A DNA stretch of 64,000 nucleotides from JANSYA01 sp965243385 (GCA_965243385.1 CBDEUV010000002.1:372001-436000), one strand, 5' to 3'. Shown: positions 8,426 to 16,479, counted from the first letter of the stretch. The notes: a model not told the origin generated them from the letters alone. Numbers and translations: made by a program.

Positions 8426-9224
8426 CGAATCCGACGTTTTGAAAATCGAAACCCAGGCGAGCCAGTACGGCGGCCACGTCGCGGCCTGGCAATTGAACCG
8501 CCCCAACGCGGGCAATTCGGTCAGCCTCGGACTCTTAGCGGCCCTCGAAGCCGCGGTCAAAGACGCCGCTGCAGATCCGCAGTTGCGAGCGGTCATTATT
8601 CGCGGCGACGGGCAGCGCTATTTTTGCACCGGCGCCGATCTAAAAGAGCGGGCCACGATGTCGCCCAAACAGGTAACCGATTTCCTCGATCGCATTAACG
8701 CTCTCTTTCGCGGGATTGAAACCCTGCCCTGCCCGGTTATCGCCGCGATCGGGGGTTACGCCCTCGGCGGCGGTCTGGAGCTGGCCCTGGCCTGCGATCT
8801 GCGCATCGCCGGCGAAAACGCGCAGCTCGGACTGCCCGAAACCAGCCTGGGAATCATTCCCGGCGCGGGCGGCACCCAGCGATTGAGCCGGGCGATCGGG
8901 CTCCCCCGTGCGAAGTCGATGATCTTCACCGCGGAACGCATCGACGCGCGCCGGGCTCTGGAGATTGGTCTCGTCCAGTCCGTGCATCACACGCCGGACC
9001 TGGCCCGGGCCGCCCTGCACCTGGCCGCGGACACCATCAGCCGCAACGCGCCCATCGCGCTGCGCCAGGCGAAGCTGGCCCTGAACGAGGGCTATGACGT
9101 CGGCCTCGATGCGGGCCTGAAAATCGAACGGAAGGCGTACGCCGTGACGATCCCCACCGAAGACCGGGTCGAGGCGCTCAACGCCTTTCGCGAAAAACGC
9201 AAACCGCGCTTTCAGGGGAAATAA
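8409..9224 (+). CDS. Enoyl-CoA hydratase/isomerase family protein
   Basis: 271 residues, crotonase fold. These enzymes hydrate or isomerise enoyl-CoA thioesters in fatty-acid beta-oxidation and related pathways. Family hallmarks: oxyanion-hole segment FCTGADLKERATM (about residues 77-89), IGGYALGGGLELALACDLRIA (about 115-135), and LGLPETSLGIIPGAGGTQRLSRAIG (about 138-162) with the catalytic Glu region. The C-terminus ends in REKRKPRFQGK, the usual EKRKPxFxGK. It is not linked to an acyl-CoA dehydrogenase or thiolase here, so substrate range is open. The start codon lies inside a perfect palindrome; a TTG at 8439 is a possible alternative start. Confidence 0.93.
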   Translation: MSDNGNESDVLKIETQASQYGGHVAAWQLNRPNAGNSVSLGLLAALEAAVKDAAADPQLRAVIIRGDGQRYFCTGADLKERATMSPKQVTDFLDRINALFRGIETLPCPVIAAIGGYALGGGLELALACDLRIAGENAQLGLPETSLGIIPGAGGTQRLSRAIGLPRAKSMIFTAERIDARRALEIGLVQSVHHTPDLARAALHLAADTISRNAPIALRQAKLALNEGYDVGLDAGLKIERKAYAVTIPTEDRVEALNAFREKRKPRFQGK

Positions 9225-9285
9225 GCTCCGACTGATTATTATAGAAGACAACTGACCGCAGAATAGCTACAGGAACCAGCCACGC

Positions 9286-9804
9286 ATGATACTTACCGGA
9301 CCGGAAATTCAGAATCGCATGGGCGAAGATATCGTCATTGAACCGTACGACGCCAATCTGATGAACCCCAACTCGTACAATCTCAGACTGCATAACGAAT
9401 TTCTGGTGTATACGAACCAGCAGCTGGATATGAAACACCCCAACCCGACCGAGAAAATCATCGTCGGCGACGAAGGCCTGCTGATCGAACCCGGCCGGCT
9501 TTATCTGGGCCGCACTCTCGAGTACACCGAAACGCGCAATCTCGTGCCCATGCTCGAAGGCCGTTCCTCGATCGGACGCCTGGGCATGTTCGTGCACGTA
9601 ACCGCCGGCTTCGGCGACGTCGGCTTCAAGGGCTACTGGACCCTCGAAATTTCGACGATCCAGCCGATTCGCATCTACCCCGGCGTCGAAATCTGCCAGA
9701 TCTTCTATCATACGATCCAGGGCGACATCATCGAATACAAATCGAACAAGTACCAGAACAACCGCGAAATTCAGTCGAGCATGCTGTACAAAGATTTCTC
9801 TTGA
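9286..9804 (+). CDS. dcd: dCTP deaminase
   Basis: 172 residues, a trimeric nucleotide deaminase of the dUTPase superfamily. It converts dCTP to dUTP and feeds dTMP synthesis. Motifs: NPNSYNLRLHNEFLVY near residue 25, LEGRSSIGRLGMFVHVTAG (about 91-109) with the substrate-binding RSSxGR, FGDVGFKGYWTLEIS containing the catalytic Glu, and a C-terminal YQNNREIQSSMLYKDF lid. The sequence belongs to the FGDVGFxGYWTLE subgroup rather than the E. coli HRIDPGW type; whether it also has dUTPase activity is not decidable by eye. A separate dut gene lies at 36.9-37.4 kb. Confidence 0.95.
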   Translation: MILTGPEIQNRMGEDIVIEPYDANLMNPNSYNLRLHNEFLVYTNQQLDMKHPNPTEKIIVGDEGLLIEPGRLYLGRTLEYTETRNLVPMLEGRSSIGRLGMFVHVTAGFGDVGFKGYWTLEISTIQPIRIYPGVEICQIFYHTIQGDIIEYKSNKYQNNREIQSSMLYKDFS

Positions 9805-9838
9805 CGTTTCGCCTGGCGGAGCGAGCATTCAGTCGCCT

Positions 9839-10372
9839 ATGTCGAAACGCATGTGGAAACAATCCTTCACGTTCTACGTGCTGCTGCTCGCGGTTCCCAA
9901 CATCGTCCTGGGACTGTGGCTTTCGATTTACCCCCAAACCTTATTGCCCGCCTTTCTGCCCGCGAATGCCGGTGAAATAAGCGGCGAAACCGGACAGCCC
10001 GCGAAAGCCGCGGCGGTCCGGCGGCCGGCTCCCGGCGACGAAGCGGCGACAGAAGAAGCGGATGATAGTCCGGGATTCTTCGGCGATCTTCAGGGACCGC
10101 TTTCTCCGGAGCTGAAATACATCGCCCGTCTGGCCGGACTGGGCCTCTTTATGGTCAGCATGCTTCTTTTTACGGCACGTCGCAATCCGGGTCAGAATCG
10201 GGAACTCATGTTCTGGATGAGTCTGTACTACGCGGGCCTGGCAGTCCTGAATCTGGCGGCGGCCTATTTCGGCGAAATCAGTCTGTGGACCCTGCCGGCC
10301 GGAGTTTTCTGGCTGGCCGCGGCGGTCTTTTTGATGTCGTTCGCTTCGCGCTATTTGTTGGTCAGAGAATAG
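9839..10372 (+). CDS. Four-helix integral membrane protein, unknown function
   Basis: 177 residues with four predicted membrane helices: about 10-34 (FYVLLLAVPNIVLGLWLSIY), 94-113 (ARLAGLGLFMVSMLLFTA), 124-143 and 148-170. Helices 1 and 2 are joined by a ~55-residue Ala/Glu/Pro-rich, low-complexity loop (KAAAVRRPAPGDEAATEEAD). The pattern resembles small membrane proteins of the DUF4345/DoxX type, but I cannot assign a family. ATG start 34 bp after dcd; it is followed 21 bp later by cysE, so all three are probably cotranscribed. Confidence 0.7.
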   Translation: MSKRMWKQSFTFYVLLLAVPNIVLGLWLSIYPQTLLPAFLPANAGEISGETGQPAKAAAVRRPAPGDEAATEEADDSPGFFGDLQGPLSPELKYIARLAGLGLFMVSMLLFTARRNPGQNRELMFWMSLYYAGLAVLNLAAAYFGEISLWTLPAGVFWLAAAVFLMSFASRYLLVRE

Positions 10373-10393
10373 GGCCTCGGAAATCGTGGACGC

Positions 10394-11092
10394 GTGCTGA
10401 AGCTGTTCAAGGACATCCAGGCGATCAAACGCAACGACCCCGCCGCCCGGGGACTCGAATTCTTATTATATCCATCCCTGCACGCCATCGCCATGCACCG
10501 GCTGCTGTGCTATCCGCTGTATTGCCTGCGCTTGCGCTTTCTGGCCCGTTTCTTCTCTCAGCTCTCGCGATTTTTTACGGGTATGGAGATTCATCCCGGC
10601 GCGAAAATCGCGGAGGGTTTCTTCTGCGATCACGGTATGGCGGTGGTGATCGGCGCCACCAGCGAGATCGGCAAAAACTGCGTAATGTTTCACGGGGTCA
10701 CCCTGGGCGGCACCGGCAAACACGAGGACCAGCGGCATCCCTGCGTGGGCGATAACGTCACCATCGGCACGAATGCGACTCTGCTGGGGCCGATCAAAGT
10801 CGGCGCGAATTCGAAAATCGGCGCCGAAACCGTCGTGATCAATCGCGACATACCCGCCAATTGTACGGTGGTCGGCACTCCCGGCTACATCGTACGCCGC
10901 GACGGCCGGCGGGTGGACCCGCCCGAGCCGCTGCCGGTCAGCAACTATCGAATTGATGAAATCGCGGCGGAGGCCCAGGCCGAAAAAAACGGGCATCCCG
11001 ACGGCTCCGAACGGACCGATTCGGCCGCTTCCCCTGATTCGGGCGAAAATCGCGGTTCCGGCGAGGGCCAGACCTCGCCCGTACCTCCTTGA
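10394..11092 (+). CDS. cysE: Serine O-acetyltransferase
   Basis: 232 residues, GTG start. It acetylates L-serine with acetyl-CoA, the first step of cysteine synthesis. The left-handed beta-helix hexapeptide domain is clear: GMEIHPGAKIAEGFFCDHG, MAVVIGATSEIGKNCVMFHG, VTLGGTGK, RHPCVGDNVTIGTNATLLG, KVGANSKIGAETVV, with the catalytic His in the EIHPGA and DHG segments. It ends with GTPGYIVRR plus a ~60-residue polar, low-complexity tail (from about 178) not typical of the family. The short N-terminal helical domain (RNDPAARGLEFLLYPSLHAI) matches the bacterial EpsC/CysE short form. cysQ, also linked to sulfur assimilation, is at 16.5-17.4 kb on the other strand. Confidence 0.95.
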   Translation: MLKLFKDIQAIKRNDPAARGLEFLLYPSLHAIAMHRLLCYPLYCLRLRFLARFFSQLSRFFTGMEIHPGAKIAEGFFCDHGMAVVIGATSEIGKNCVMFHGVTLGGTGKHEDQRHPCVGDNVTIGTNATLLGPIKVGANSKIGAETVVINRDIPANCTVVGTPGYIVRRDGRRVDPPEPLPVSNYRIDEIAAEAQAEKNGHPDGSERTDSAASPDSGENRGSGEGQTSPVPP

Positions 11093-11124
11093 CGGATCCT
11101 CCGGGGCTGAGTAATTTACGAGTA

Positions 11125-11973
11125 ATGCTGGAATTCCAGAGAGGAAATTCAGACCATCCCACCGGGAATTTGATGGTCTATTGTCACGTACGGGGACATA
11201 ATCCCGTCCAACCGGGCGGTGATTTGATCGTCTGCAACGTGGTCGTCAGCTACGTTTCGGCCAAAAGCAATCATTTCCCGGTGGTGATCTTTCCGCCGAC
11301 TTCCCTGCCCGGCTACGAAGATCTGGAAAACCTGCTGGAACTCGGTCACAACTACGACCTGGTCCAGCTGGAAGACTTCGAAATTCCGGACGATCAGGAC
11401 GAAGACTCGTACGTACGCGAGCGCCTGGACGCCTTCAACCGCTACGTCATGGAGTACGTAGAGCTCTGCCGCGAACACATCCAGGAGCAGATCAGCCGGC
11501 AGACGCCTCCAGAACGCGGTCAGTTTCGCGAGCTTCCGGACCTGCGCCCCGAATCGGAGCGCAGCGAGAGCGGCAATCCGGAAGACGATCTGCGGCTGCT
11601 GGAAGGTCCGGTCGCCGATCGCGGAAACTCGCCTGAAAATCCGCGTCCCCGGGCTCGTGGCCGTGGCATCAAAATCGCACGCTTTCGCGGCGACGAAGCC
11701 TCCGCTCTCGACTTCCTGGAATCCTGGGTGGATCGCAGCGCCGATCCGGACGCGACGACCGGCGGGAATTCCGACGAATTGAATCGAGTACTGCGTTTTA
11801 TCGCGTCGAATTATCCGCGCTACGATATTCACAATTTCAAGCGCACCCTCAGTCGGAGCCAGACCGAGTTGCCGCGGCTCTATCTGCAAAAATTCCGCGC
11901 GATCTACACGGAAGCCTACGAACAGGCCGCCGAGATCCAGAGCGCGATCCGGCAGCTCGAAAAAAAATCCTGA
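11125..11973 (+). CDS. Conserved hypothetical protein
   Basis: About 282 residues from ATG 11125 (MLEFQRGNSDHPTGNLMVYC). A TTG at 11089 overlaps the cysE stop by 4 bases (TTGA) and would add 12 residues; neither start has a strong ribosome binding site. The N-terminal third is globular, beta-rich (GNLMVYCHVRGHNPVQPGGDLIVCNVVVSYV). The middle is a charged, disordered Arg/Glu/Pro region (about residues 140-190). The C-terminal part is helical (FLESWVDRS, LQKFRAIYTEAYEQAAEIQSAIRQLEKK). No signal peptide, so probably cytosolic. I do not recognise the family. Closely follows cysE and precedes the aldo/keto reductase by 43 bp, so likely part of the same operon. Confidence 0.65.
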   Translation: MLEFQRGNSDHPTGNLMVYCHVRGHNPVQPGGDLIVCNVVVSYVSAKSNHFPVVIFPPTSLPGYEDLENLLELGHNYDLVQLEDFEIPDDQDEDSYVRERLDAFNRYVMEYVELCREHIQEQISRQTPPERGQFRELPDLRPESERSESGNPEDDLRLLEGPVADRGNSPENPRPRARGRGIKIARFRGDEASALDFLESWVDRSADPDATTGGNSDELNRVLRFIASNYPRYDIHNFKRTLSRSQTELPRLYLQKFRAIYTEAYEQAAEIQSAIRQLEKKS

Positions 11974-12016
11974 GCCAGGCGATCCTCCGCCGTCGTCTTC
12001 CAGCACCCGTCGCGTT

Positions 12017-13555
12017 TTGGCACACCAGCTCTACCAGCCTCGCACCATCCCCGGCCGCGCGACGGTGGACGGAACTCGTTCGTATTTCGACGAGCTCCAG
12101 GGAACGCATGCCGACTATCTTCCTGAATTCTGGTATCGCCGCCTGGCGGAGCCGCTCGGGCTGTACGTATCGCGATTGGGTTTCGGCAGCTATCGCATCG
12201 CCAGGGGTCATCGTCCTTTCTTCGACGCTTTACGCGAAGCCCTGATCAGCGGCACAAACGTGATCGACACCGCGGCCAACTACGCCGACGGCGAGTCGGA
12301 AGGGCTGGTCGGGGACGTGCTTTCCGAAGTGCTGGGCGGCGGGCGGGTCCGCCGGGAGCAGCTGGTTTTAATCGGCAAGGCCGGCTATATCCAGGGACGC
12401 AACCTGGAACTCTACGAGCGCAATCGCGAGCGTTATCACGAAGCGGTCTGGATTAATCCGAAGCTCCTGCACTGCATTCAGCCCGAGTTTTTGATCGACC
12501 AGATCGACTTCAGCCGCCGTCGACTGGGAGTCGAAACCATCGACGTCTTTCTTTTGCATACGCCGGAATATTTTCTCACGCGCTGCCAGGCCGACGGCGT
12601 CGATCACGAGCAGGCCCACCGGGAATTTCATCGGCGGCTGAAACGCGCCTTCGATTGTCTGGAAGACCTGGTCGCGGACGGCCACATCGGCGCGTACGGA
12701 ATTTCGGCGAACACCTTCGCCGCGCCGGTCGAGCAGTACACCGCCGTCGATCTGAGCCGGGTGCTCGAATACGCTCCGTCCCATTTTCGCGCGATTCAGT
12801 TTCCCGCGAATCTGGCGGAAAACGATTTTCGTTATTCGCGTCTGGCGGGCGGCGGGATCCTGGCGGAAGTCGCGGAGGCCGCCGGACTGTGGACCATCGC
12901 GAACCGCCCGCTGAACGCCACCCTGCCCGGCCGCAGTTTATTGCGCCTGGCGCGCATTCCCAACCCGCCCCCGGACGAAGGCGCGAGCGCCATCGCCGAA
13001 TTCAATCGCATGGCCGATCGCCTGGTCGAAACCGAAGAGCAGGTCACGCGCATCTTCGCTCCCCGCCATTTCATCTTCGATCAGCGCACGCCCGCGCCCA
13101 GCGGCATGGTCTATCACTATAAAAACGCGTTCACGCATCGCGAGAGCTTTCGCGAGAATCGCGTGGCGCTCACCCGCGAAGTGCAGCGAACGATCAACTA
13201 TCTGAAGGCGCTGGCGGAAAGCGACGAAGAAAACTACGCCATCGAAAGCCTGGTGCGACTGACCAACGGGGTCTTCGGCCTCTGGGAGCGCTACGTCGAC
13301 ATGCGCTACCATTATCGACTCAAACACCTCGAAGAAAGCCTGGCGGCCGCGAGCCCGCAACTGGCGGACCGGGCCCTGGCCCAGCAGGCGCTGCTCTTTT
13401 TGCTGGGAGCGCGCACGCCCGTGACCGTGCTGGTGGGCATGCGTCAGTCGGCCTATGTGCGCCAGCTGCACGAATGTTACGGCCTGACGCCGCCCCCGGA
13501 AACCGAGCTGCTGCGCATTGTTACGGCGGCGGAAAACGCCTTCGACGAAATCTAA
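12017..13555 (+). CDS. Aldo/keto reductase with long C-terminal extension
   Basis: 512 residues, TTG start. The first ~290 residues are an aldo/keto reductase TIM barrel: LGFGSYRIARG, catalytic Asp/Tyr in NVIDTAANYADGESE (about 81-95), Lys in LIGKAGYI, and the His position in DVFLLHTPEYFL (about 178-190), then HIGAYGISANTF. These are NADPH-dependent carbonyl reductases. The enzyme is much longer than the usual ~320 residues: beyond ~300 lies a helical region with EEQVTRIFAPRHF, KHLEESLAAASPQLADRAL and, at the end, ARTPVTVLVGMRQSAYVRQL, which looks like the family's terminal 'pxVlvGmr' segment displaced by a ~170-residue insertion. Substrate unknown. Confidence 0.85.
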   Translation: MAHQLYQPRTIPGRATVDGTRSYFDELQGTHADYLPEFWYRRLAEPLGLYVSRLGFGSYRIARGHRPFFDALREALISGTNVIDTAANYADGESEGLVGDVLSEVLGGGRVRREQLVLIGKAGYIQGRNLELYERNRERYHEAVWINPKLLHCIQPEFLIDQIDFSRRRLGVETIDVFLLHTPEYFLTRCQADGVDHEQAHREFHRRLKRAFDCLEDLVADGHIGAYGISANTFAAPVEQYTAVDLSRVLEYAPSHFRAIQFPANLAENDFRYSRLAGGGILAEVAEAAGLWTIANRPLNATLPGRSLLRLARIPNPPPDEGASAIAEFNRMADRLVETEEQVTRIFAPRHFIFDQRTPAPSGMVYHYKNAFTHRESFRENRVALTREVQRTINYLKALAESDEENYAIESLVRLTNGVFGLWERYVDMRYHYRLKHLEESLAAASPQLADRALAQQALLFLLGARTPVTVLVGMRQSAYVRQLHECYGLTPPPETELLRIVTAAENAFDEI

Positions 13556-13558
13556 AGA

Positions 13559-13630
13559 GTCTGTTGAAAAACAGACGCTAAAGCGCGCGGCGGGCTCCCG
13601 CTCCCGGACGACCGGCGGGCTCCCTTTTTT
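13559..13630 (+). terminator. Hairpin and T-run after the aldo/keto reductase gene
   Basis: GTCTGTT-GAAA-AACAGAC (13559-13576) is a perfect 7-bp hairpin with a GNRA-type tetraloop directly after the stop codon. It has no adjacent T-tract, but a GC-rich segment with a duplicated CGGCGGGCTCCC (13588-13599 and 13613-13624) follows and ends in six T at 13625-13630. Together they probably form a transcription end or strong pause before the next small gene. Confidence 0.5.
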
Positions 13631-13666
13631 GTTTGCCAGAGCGTGCGGGAGCGAAAAACTATCGTA

Positions 13667-13891
13667 ATGGGACTCAACGCGACGCAACAGCAGCTACTGG
13701 AACAGTACAACACCGCCCTGGATCTGTACAAGCGCCGTGAATGGCAGGCGGCCCTGGACGCATTTAATAAGGCTCTGGAATTCGAAGCGGATGACGGGCC
13801 GACCCGGGTCTATATCGGACGCTGCGAGGCCTACCTGAAGGAGCCGCCGGGCGAGGACTGGGACGGCGTCTTCGAAATGAAAACCAAATAA
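13667..13891 (+). CDS. Free-standing TPR mini-protein resembling cyclase C-termini
   Basis: 74 residues from ATG 13667 (MGLNATQQQLLEQYN). It consists of one TPR unit (YNTALDLYKRREWQAALDAFNKAL) followed by GPTRVYIGRCEAYLKEPPGEDWDGVFEMKTK. This last segment is the standard C-terminus of many class III adenylate/guanylate cyclases (GPSxxYxxRCxxFxxNPPPxxWDGVxxMxxK); here no cyclase domain precedes it, only a hairpin and intergenic DNA. The stop is 1 bp before the bactofilin start, so the two are surely cotranscribed and perhaps translationally coupled. It may bind a partner normally addressed by cyclase tails; function unknown. Confidence 0.75.
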   Translation: MGLNATQQQLLEQYNTALDLYKRREWQAALDAFNKALEFEADDGPTRVYIGRCEAYLKEPPGEDWDGVFEMKTK

Positions 13892-13892
13892 T

Positions 13893-14267
13893 ATGGCGAA
13901 AAAGAAAGACAGTCTGCTTCCCGAAATCACCGAAGGCGGAGCGGTCTCCACCGTCCTCGGCAAAGAGACCGATTTTAACGGTCTGCTCGAATTCAAAAAA
14001 CCCCTGCAAATCAACGGCAATTTCGAAGGCGAAATCGTAACCGACGGAGTGCTCCTGATCGGCGAAACCGCCACTGTCCGGGCCAATATCCAGGCCGGTA
14101 CAGTCGTCGTCGGCGGAGAGGTCTTCGGCAATATCACCGCCCGCAACCGCCTGGAGATGCTCCAGACCGGCCGGGTCCACGGCAATATCAAGACCGCGAA
14201 GCTGCAGATCGCCGACGGGGTCGTCTTCGACGGCAACTGCGAGATGATTGATCCCCAGAGCGCCTGA
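13893..14267 (+). CDS. Bactofilin family cytoskeletal protein
   Basis: 124 residues. Bactofilins polymerise without nucleotides through a right-handed beta-helix and help set cell shape and locate cell-wall or envelope enzymes. The DUF583 core runs from about residue 20 to 115: STVLGKETDFNGLLEFKKPLQINGNFEGEI, GVLLIGETATVRANIQAGTVVVGGEVFGNI, LEMLQTGRVHGNIKTAKLQIADGVVFDGNC. The basic N-terminus (MAKKKDSLLPE) and acidic C-terminus are short, as usual. Starts 1 bp after the TPR gene. Confidence 0.95.
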   Translation: MAKKKDSLLPEITEGGAVSTVLGKETDFNGLLEFKKPLQINGNFEGEIVTDGVLLIGETATVRANIQAGTVVVGGEVFGNITARNRLEMLQTGRVHGNIKTAKLQIADGVVFDGNCEMIDPQSA

Positions 14268-14270
14268 CAG

Positions 14271-14345
14271 CGCTCTGTAGCTTGAGGCGCGTGAGCGCTC
14301 TGTAGTTTCAAACGCGTGAGCGCTCTGTAGTGCGAGACGCGCGCA
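14271..14345. repeat. Three tandem copies of a 25-bp repeat
   Basis: The core CGCTCTGTAG begins at 14271, 14296 and 14321, exactly 25 bp apart. The remainder of each unit keeps the pattern ...G/A-CGCGTGAG (third copy degenerate). It fills the space between the stops of the convergent bactofilin and glycosyltransferase genes. Confidence 0.8.
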
Positions 14346-14350
14346 ACGCC

Positions 14351-16021
14351 TCATTTTTTCGAGGAGGCTTTCTTCTTCTTGTTCGAGGCCGGTTTTGTGG
14401 CGGCTTTTTTCGAATTCGCTTTCGAAGTCGTCTTCCGGGAGCCGGACTTTACGGCTTTCTTTTTCGCGGCCGGTTTAGTGGCGGCCGGGGCCTTCTTTCC
14501 GGCGTTTGCTTTCCCCGTCCGTGATCTGGATGCGGACTTCGCCCTGGACGCCCTGGAATTCGGCGACGTCGAAGCAGATTCGGGCGCGGCCATTTTCGCC
14601 GACTTCCCTGCGACATCGGGACCGCTCTTTGCTTCGAGCGGTATCTCAAGCTGGGTCCCGGCGTGGACCGCAGAACGATCCTGGCGTTCCGTGGAATTCA
14701 CCGCGGCTTCCGGAGCCGCGGAAACGGCCGTCGGGTTTTCGCCGACTGCGACGGCGTCAGCGGCGGGCGCCGGGTCCTCCGCCAGCGTTTCAGTTTGCGG
14801 ACCCGCCGCAACAGATGCGGCGGGCGACTCGTTGACCACCGGGGGCTGCAAAAATTTCAGAAATTCGCGATGATAGATCGCCGCCGTGCGTTCCCAGGTC
14901 CACTCGTGTACGGGAAACGTCGGAGGAACGCTCGCGCCGCGAGCTTTCTTTTTCGCGGCGGCCGGCGGAGCATCGATTGTGTATTCTTCGAGCGCCGCCG
15001 CCCAGGCCTCGACGTCTTCCGCGGGTAAATAGCGCGCGAAGGCGCCGCCGATTTCATGAAAGCAGGGAATATCCGAAGCCAGCGCGCGGCGGCCGTTGCA
15101 GAGCGCCTCGAGCAATGGCAGACCGAAGCCCTCGTAGAGCGACGGCATCACGAACAAACCGCAGGTGCGATACAATTCGTTTAAGTGGCGATCCGAAAGA
15201 CCTTCGAGCGTATAGATGCGCCCGCATTCCCGCTGCGCGTCTTCCAGTCGCCGATAGAATTCCGGAGTCTCCCATCCGCGCCGCCCGGCGATCACCAGCG
15301 GAAAGGCGCGCAGCCCCACCCGGCGATAGTATTGCATATAGGCGTCGAGCAGTACGCCGTAATTTTTGCGCGGTTCGATCGTAGAAACCGCCAGAATAAA
15401 ATTTTCGCTGGGCCGAAAGCTCAATCGCAAAGCCACTTCGCCGCGCAATTGCTCGCGTTCTTCCCCCACCGGCACTTCCGGCATTTCGTAACCCAGCAAA
15501 GCCACTCCAGCCTGCTCGATGGGGTATTCGTATTCCTGGACCGTGTCGTCGCGGGTCTGGGTTGAAATCGCCAGAATGCTTTCGGCCCGCCGCATACTCA
15601 ATCGCATTACGGCGCGCTGCTGCATGCGGGCCAGCGGACGCATGGTGTCGGGATAGAAGCTCGCCACCAGATCGTAACAGGTCAGGACTACCGGTACGTC
15701 GCGGGACAGGCCCGGCGGAATGACCTGCTGGGAACCCCAGAAGAGATCGACCGGGTCCCGGCGTAATAGAACGGGTAGCTTGAAATTGTACCAGAGACCG
15801 GCCCGCTTCGCCGTCCAGCCGTCCCCCTGCACCCAGGTGACGTTCGGCAGATTCACGATCTCCAGAAAATCCGCGTGGCACGGGCGGCTCGCATACAAAA
15901 CGAATTCAAATCTTTCGCGTTCGGGAAAGTGCAGCAGGACGTTCGAAATGACCCTGGCGACTCCCGACATGGGCGCGGTCAGGGGGCGCGCATCCACCCC
16001 AATGCGAAATTTCCGACTCAT
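14351..16021 (-). CDS. GT4 glycosyltransferase with histone-H1-like tail
   Basis: About 556 residues from ATG 16021 (MSRKFRIGVDARPL); a GTG three codons upstream is an alternative. Residues 1-375 are a GT-B glycosyltransferase family 4 enzyme: N-terminal GVDARPLTAPMSGVARVISN, the middle AVSTIEPRKNYGVLLDAY, and the donor-binding EX7E motif in PSLYEGFGLPLLEALCNGRRAL. Such enzymes transfer nucleotide-sugar donors in LPS or other glycan synthesis. After residue ~375 comes a long low-complexity region, ending in ~70 residues made almost only of Lys, Ala, Ser, Thr and Pro (for example KKAPAATKPAAKKKAVKSG), like eukaryotic histone H1 or bacterial Hc1/AlgP tails. It lies downstream of the hfq terminator, so it is likely transcribed on its own. 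Confidence 0.85.
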   Translation of the reverse strand: MSRKFRIGVDARPLTAPMSGVARVISNVLLHFPERERFEFVLYASRPCHADFLEIVNLPNVTWVQGDGWTAKRAGLWYNFKLPVLLRRDPVDLFWGSQQVIPPGLSRDVPVVLTCYDLVASFYPDTMRPLARMQQRAVMRLSMRRAESILAISTQTRDDTVQEYEYPIEQAGVALLGYEMPEVPVGEEREQLRGEVALRLSFRPSENFILAVSTIEPRKNYGVLLDAYMQYYRRVGLRAFPLVIAGRRGWETPEFYRRLEDAQRECGRIYTLEGLSDRHLNELYRTCGLFVMPSLYEGFGLPLLEALCNGRRALASDIPCFHEIGGAFARYLPAEDVEAWAAALEEYTIDAPPAAAKKKARGASVPPTFPVHEWTWERTAAIYHREFLKFLQPPVVNESPAASVAAGPQTETLAEDPAPAADAVAVGENPTAVSAAPEAAVNSTERQDRSAVHAGTQLEIPLEAKSGPDVAGKSAKMAAPESASTSPNSRASRAKSASRSRTGKANAGKKAPAATKPAAKKKAVKSGSRKTTSKANSKKAATKPASNKKKKASSKK

Positions 16022-16062
16022 CTGGCTCACCAGCTTTTCGGAGTCAGAGATCCAGGGCCACG

Positions 16063-16123
16063 AAAAAAAGAAAAAAGCCGGGCAGGCTGTCGAACAACCC
16101 GTCGATCAGCCTGCCCCGCGGCT
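16063..16123 (-). terminator. Intrinsic terminator of the hfq transcript
   Basis: Read on the minus strand: AGCCGCGGGGCAGGCTG, an ~17-nt loop, then CAGCCTGCCCGGCT running directly into TTTTTTCTTTTTTT. The stem is about 14 bp with a small bulge. It lies ~40 bp after the hfq stop and upstream of the glycosyltransferase start. Confidence 0.85.
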
Positions 16124-16159
16124 CTTTCTCAACAGCCTCTCGGGGGAGCGGTCACGTTC

Positions 16160-16411
16160 TCAGGAAGAATGGGACGGGCGCGGCGGTCGGGGCGAATGCA
16201 GGCGCGCGGGGAAAAGCGAAGTTACGGAGTGTTTATAGATCAGAGTGTTGTTCTTTTCGGTTTCTACAAGCACGGTAAAGGTATCGTGCGCGACGATGCG
16301 GCCTTTGATATGCACGCCGTTCTTCAGGTACACAGTAATACTCTTCGCCTTCTGCATGGCGTTGTCGAGCAGGCGATCCTGATAGAGTCGATTGGCCCCG
16401 GTCTGCGGCAT
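16160..16411 (-). CDS. hfq: RNA chaperone Hfq
   Basis: 83 residues from ATG 16411 (MPQTGANRLYQDRLL); the frame is open 12 codons further up. The Sm1 motif is seen as QDRLLDNAMQKAKSITVYLKNGVHIKGRIVAHDTFTVLVE and the Sm2 motif as NTLIYKHSVTSLFPAR (canonical LIYKHAIST). Hfq hexamers pair small RNAs with mRNAs and affect RNA decay. The C-terminal tail is short and Pro/Arg/Ser-rich (HSPRPPRPSHSS). It differs from the consensus with an extended VETEKNNT loop between Sm1 and Sm2. It follows cysQ on the same strand by 68 bp and ends at a strong terminator. Confidence 0.93.
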   Translation of the reverse strand: MPQTGANRLYQDRLLDNAMQKAKSITVYLKNGVHIKGRIVAHDTFTVLVETEKNNTLIYKHSVTSLFPARLHSPRPPRPSHSS

Positions 16412-16479
16412 ATGCGGTATCCAGGCAGCGACCGCCGGGAATATCAATCCTTTTTCGGTCCGCCCGCCCCGCCTGATCC

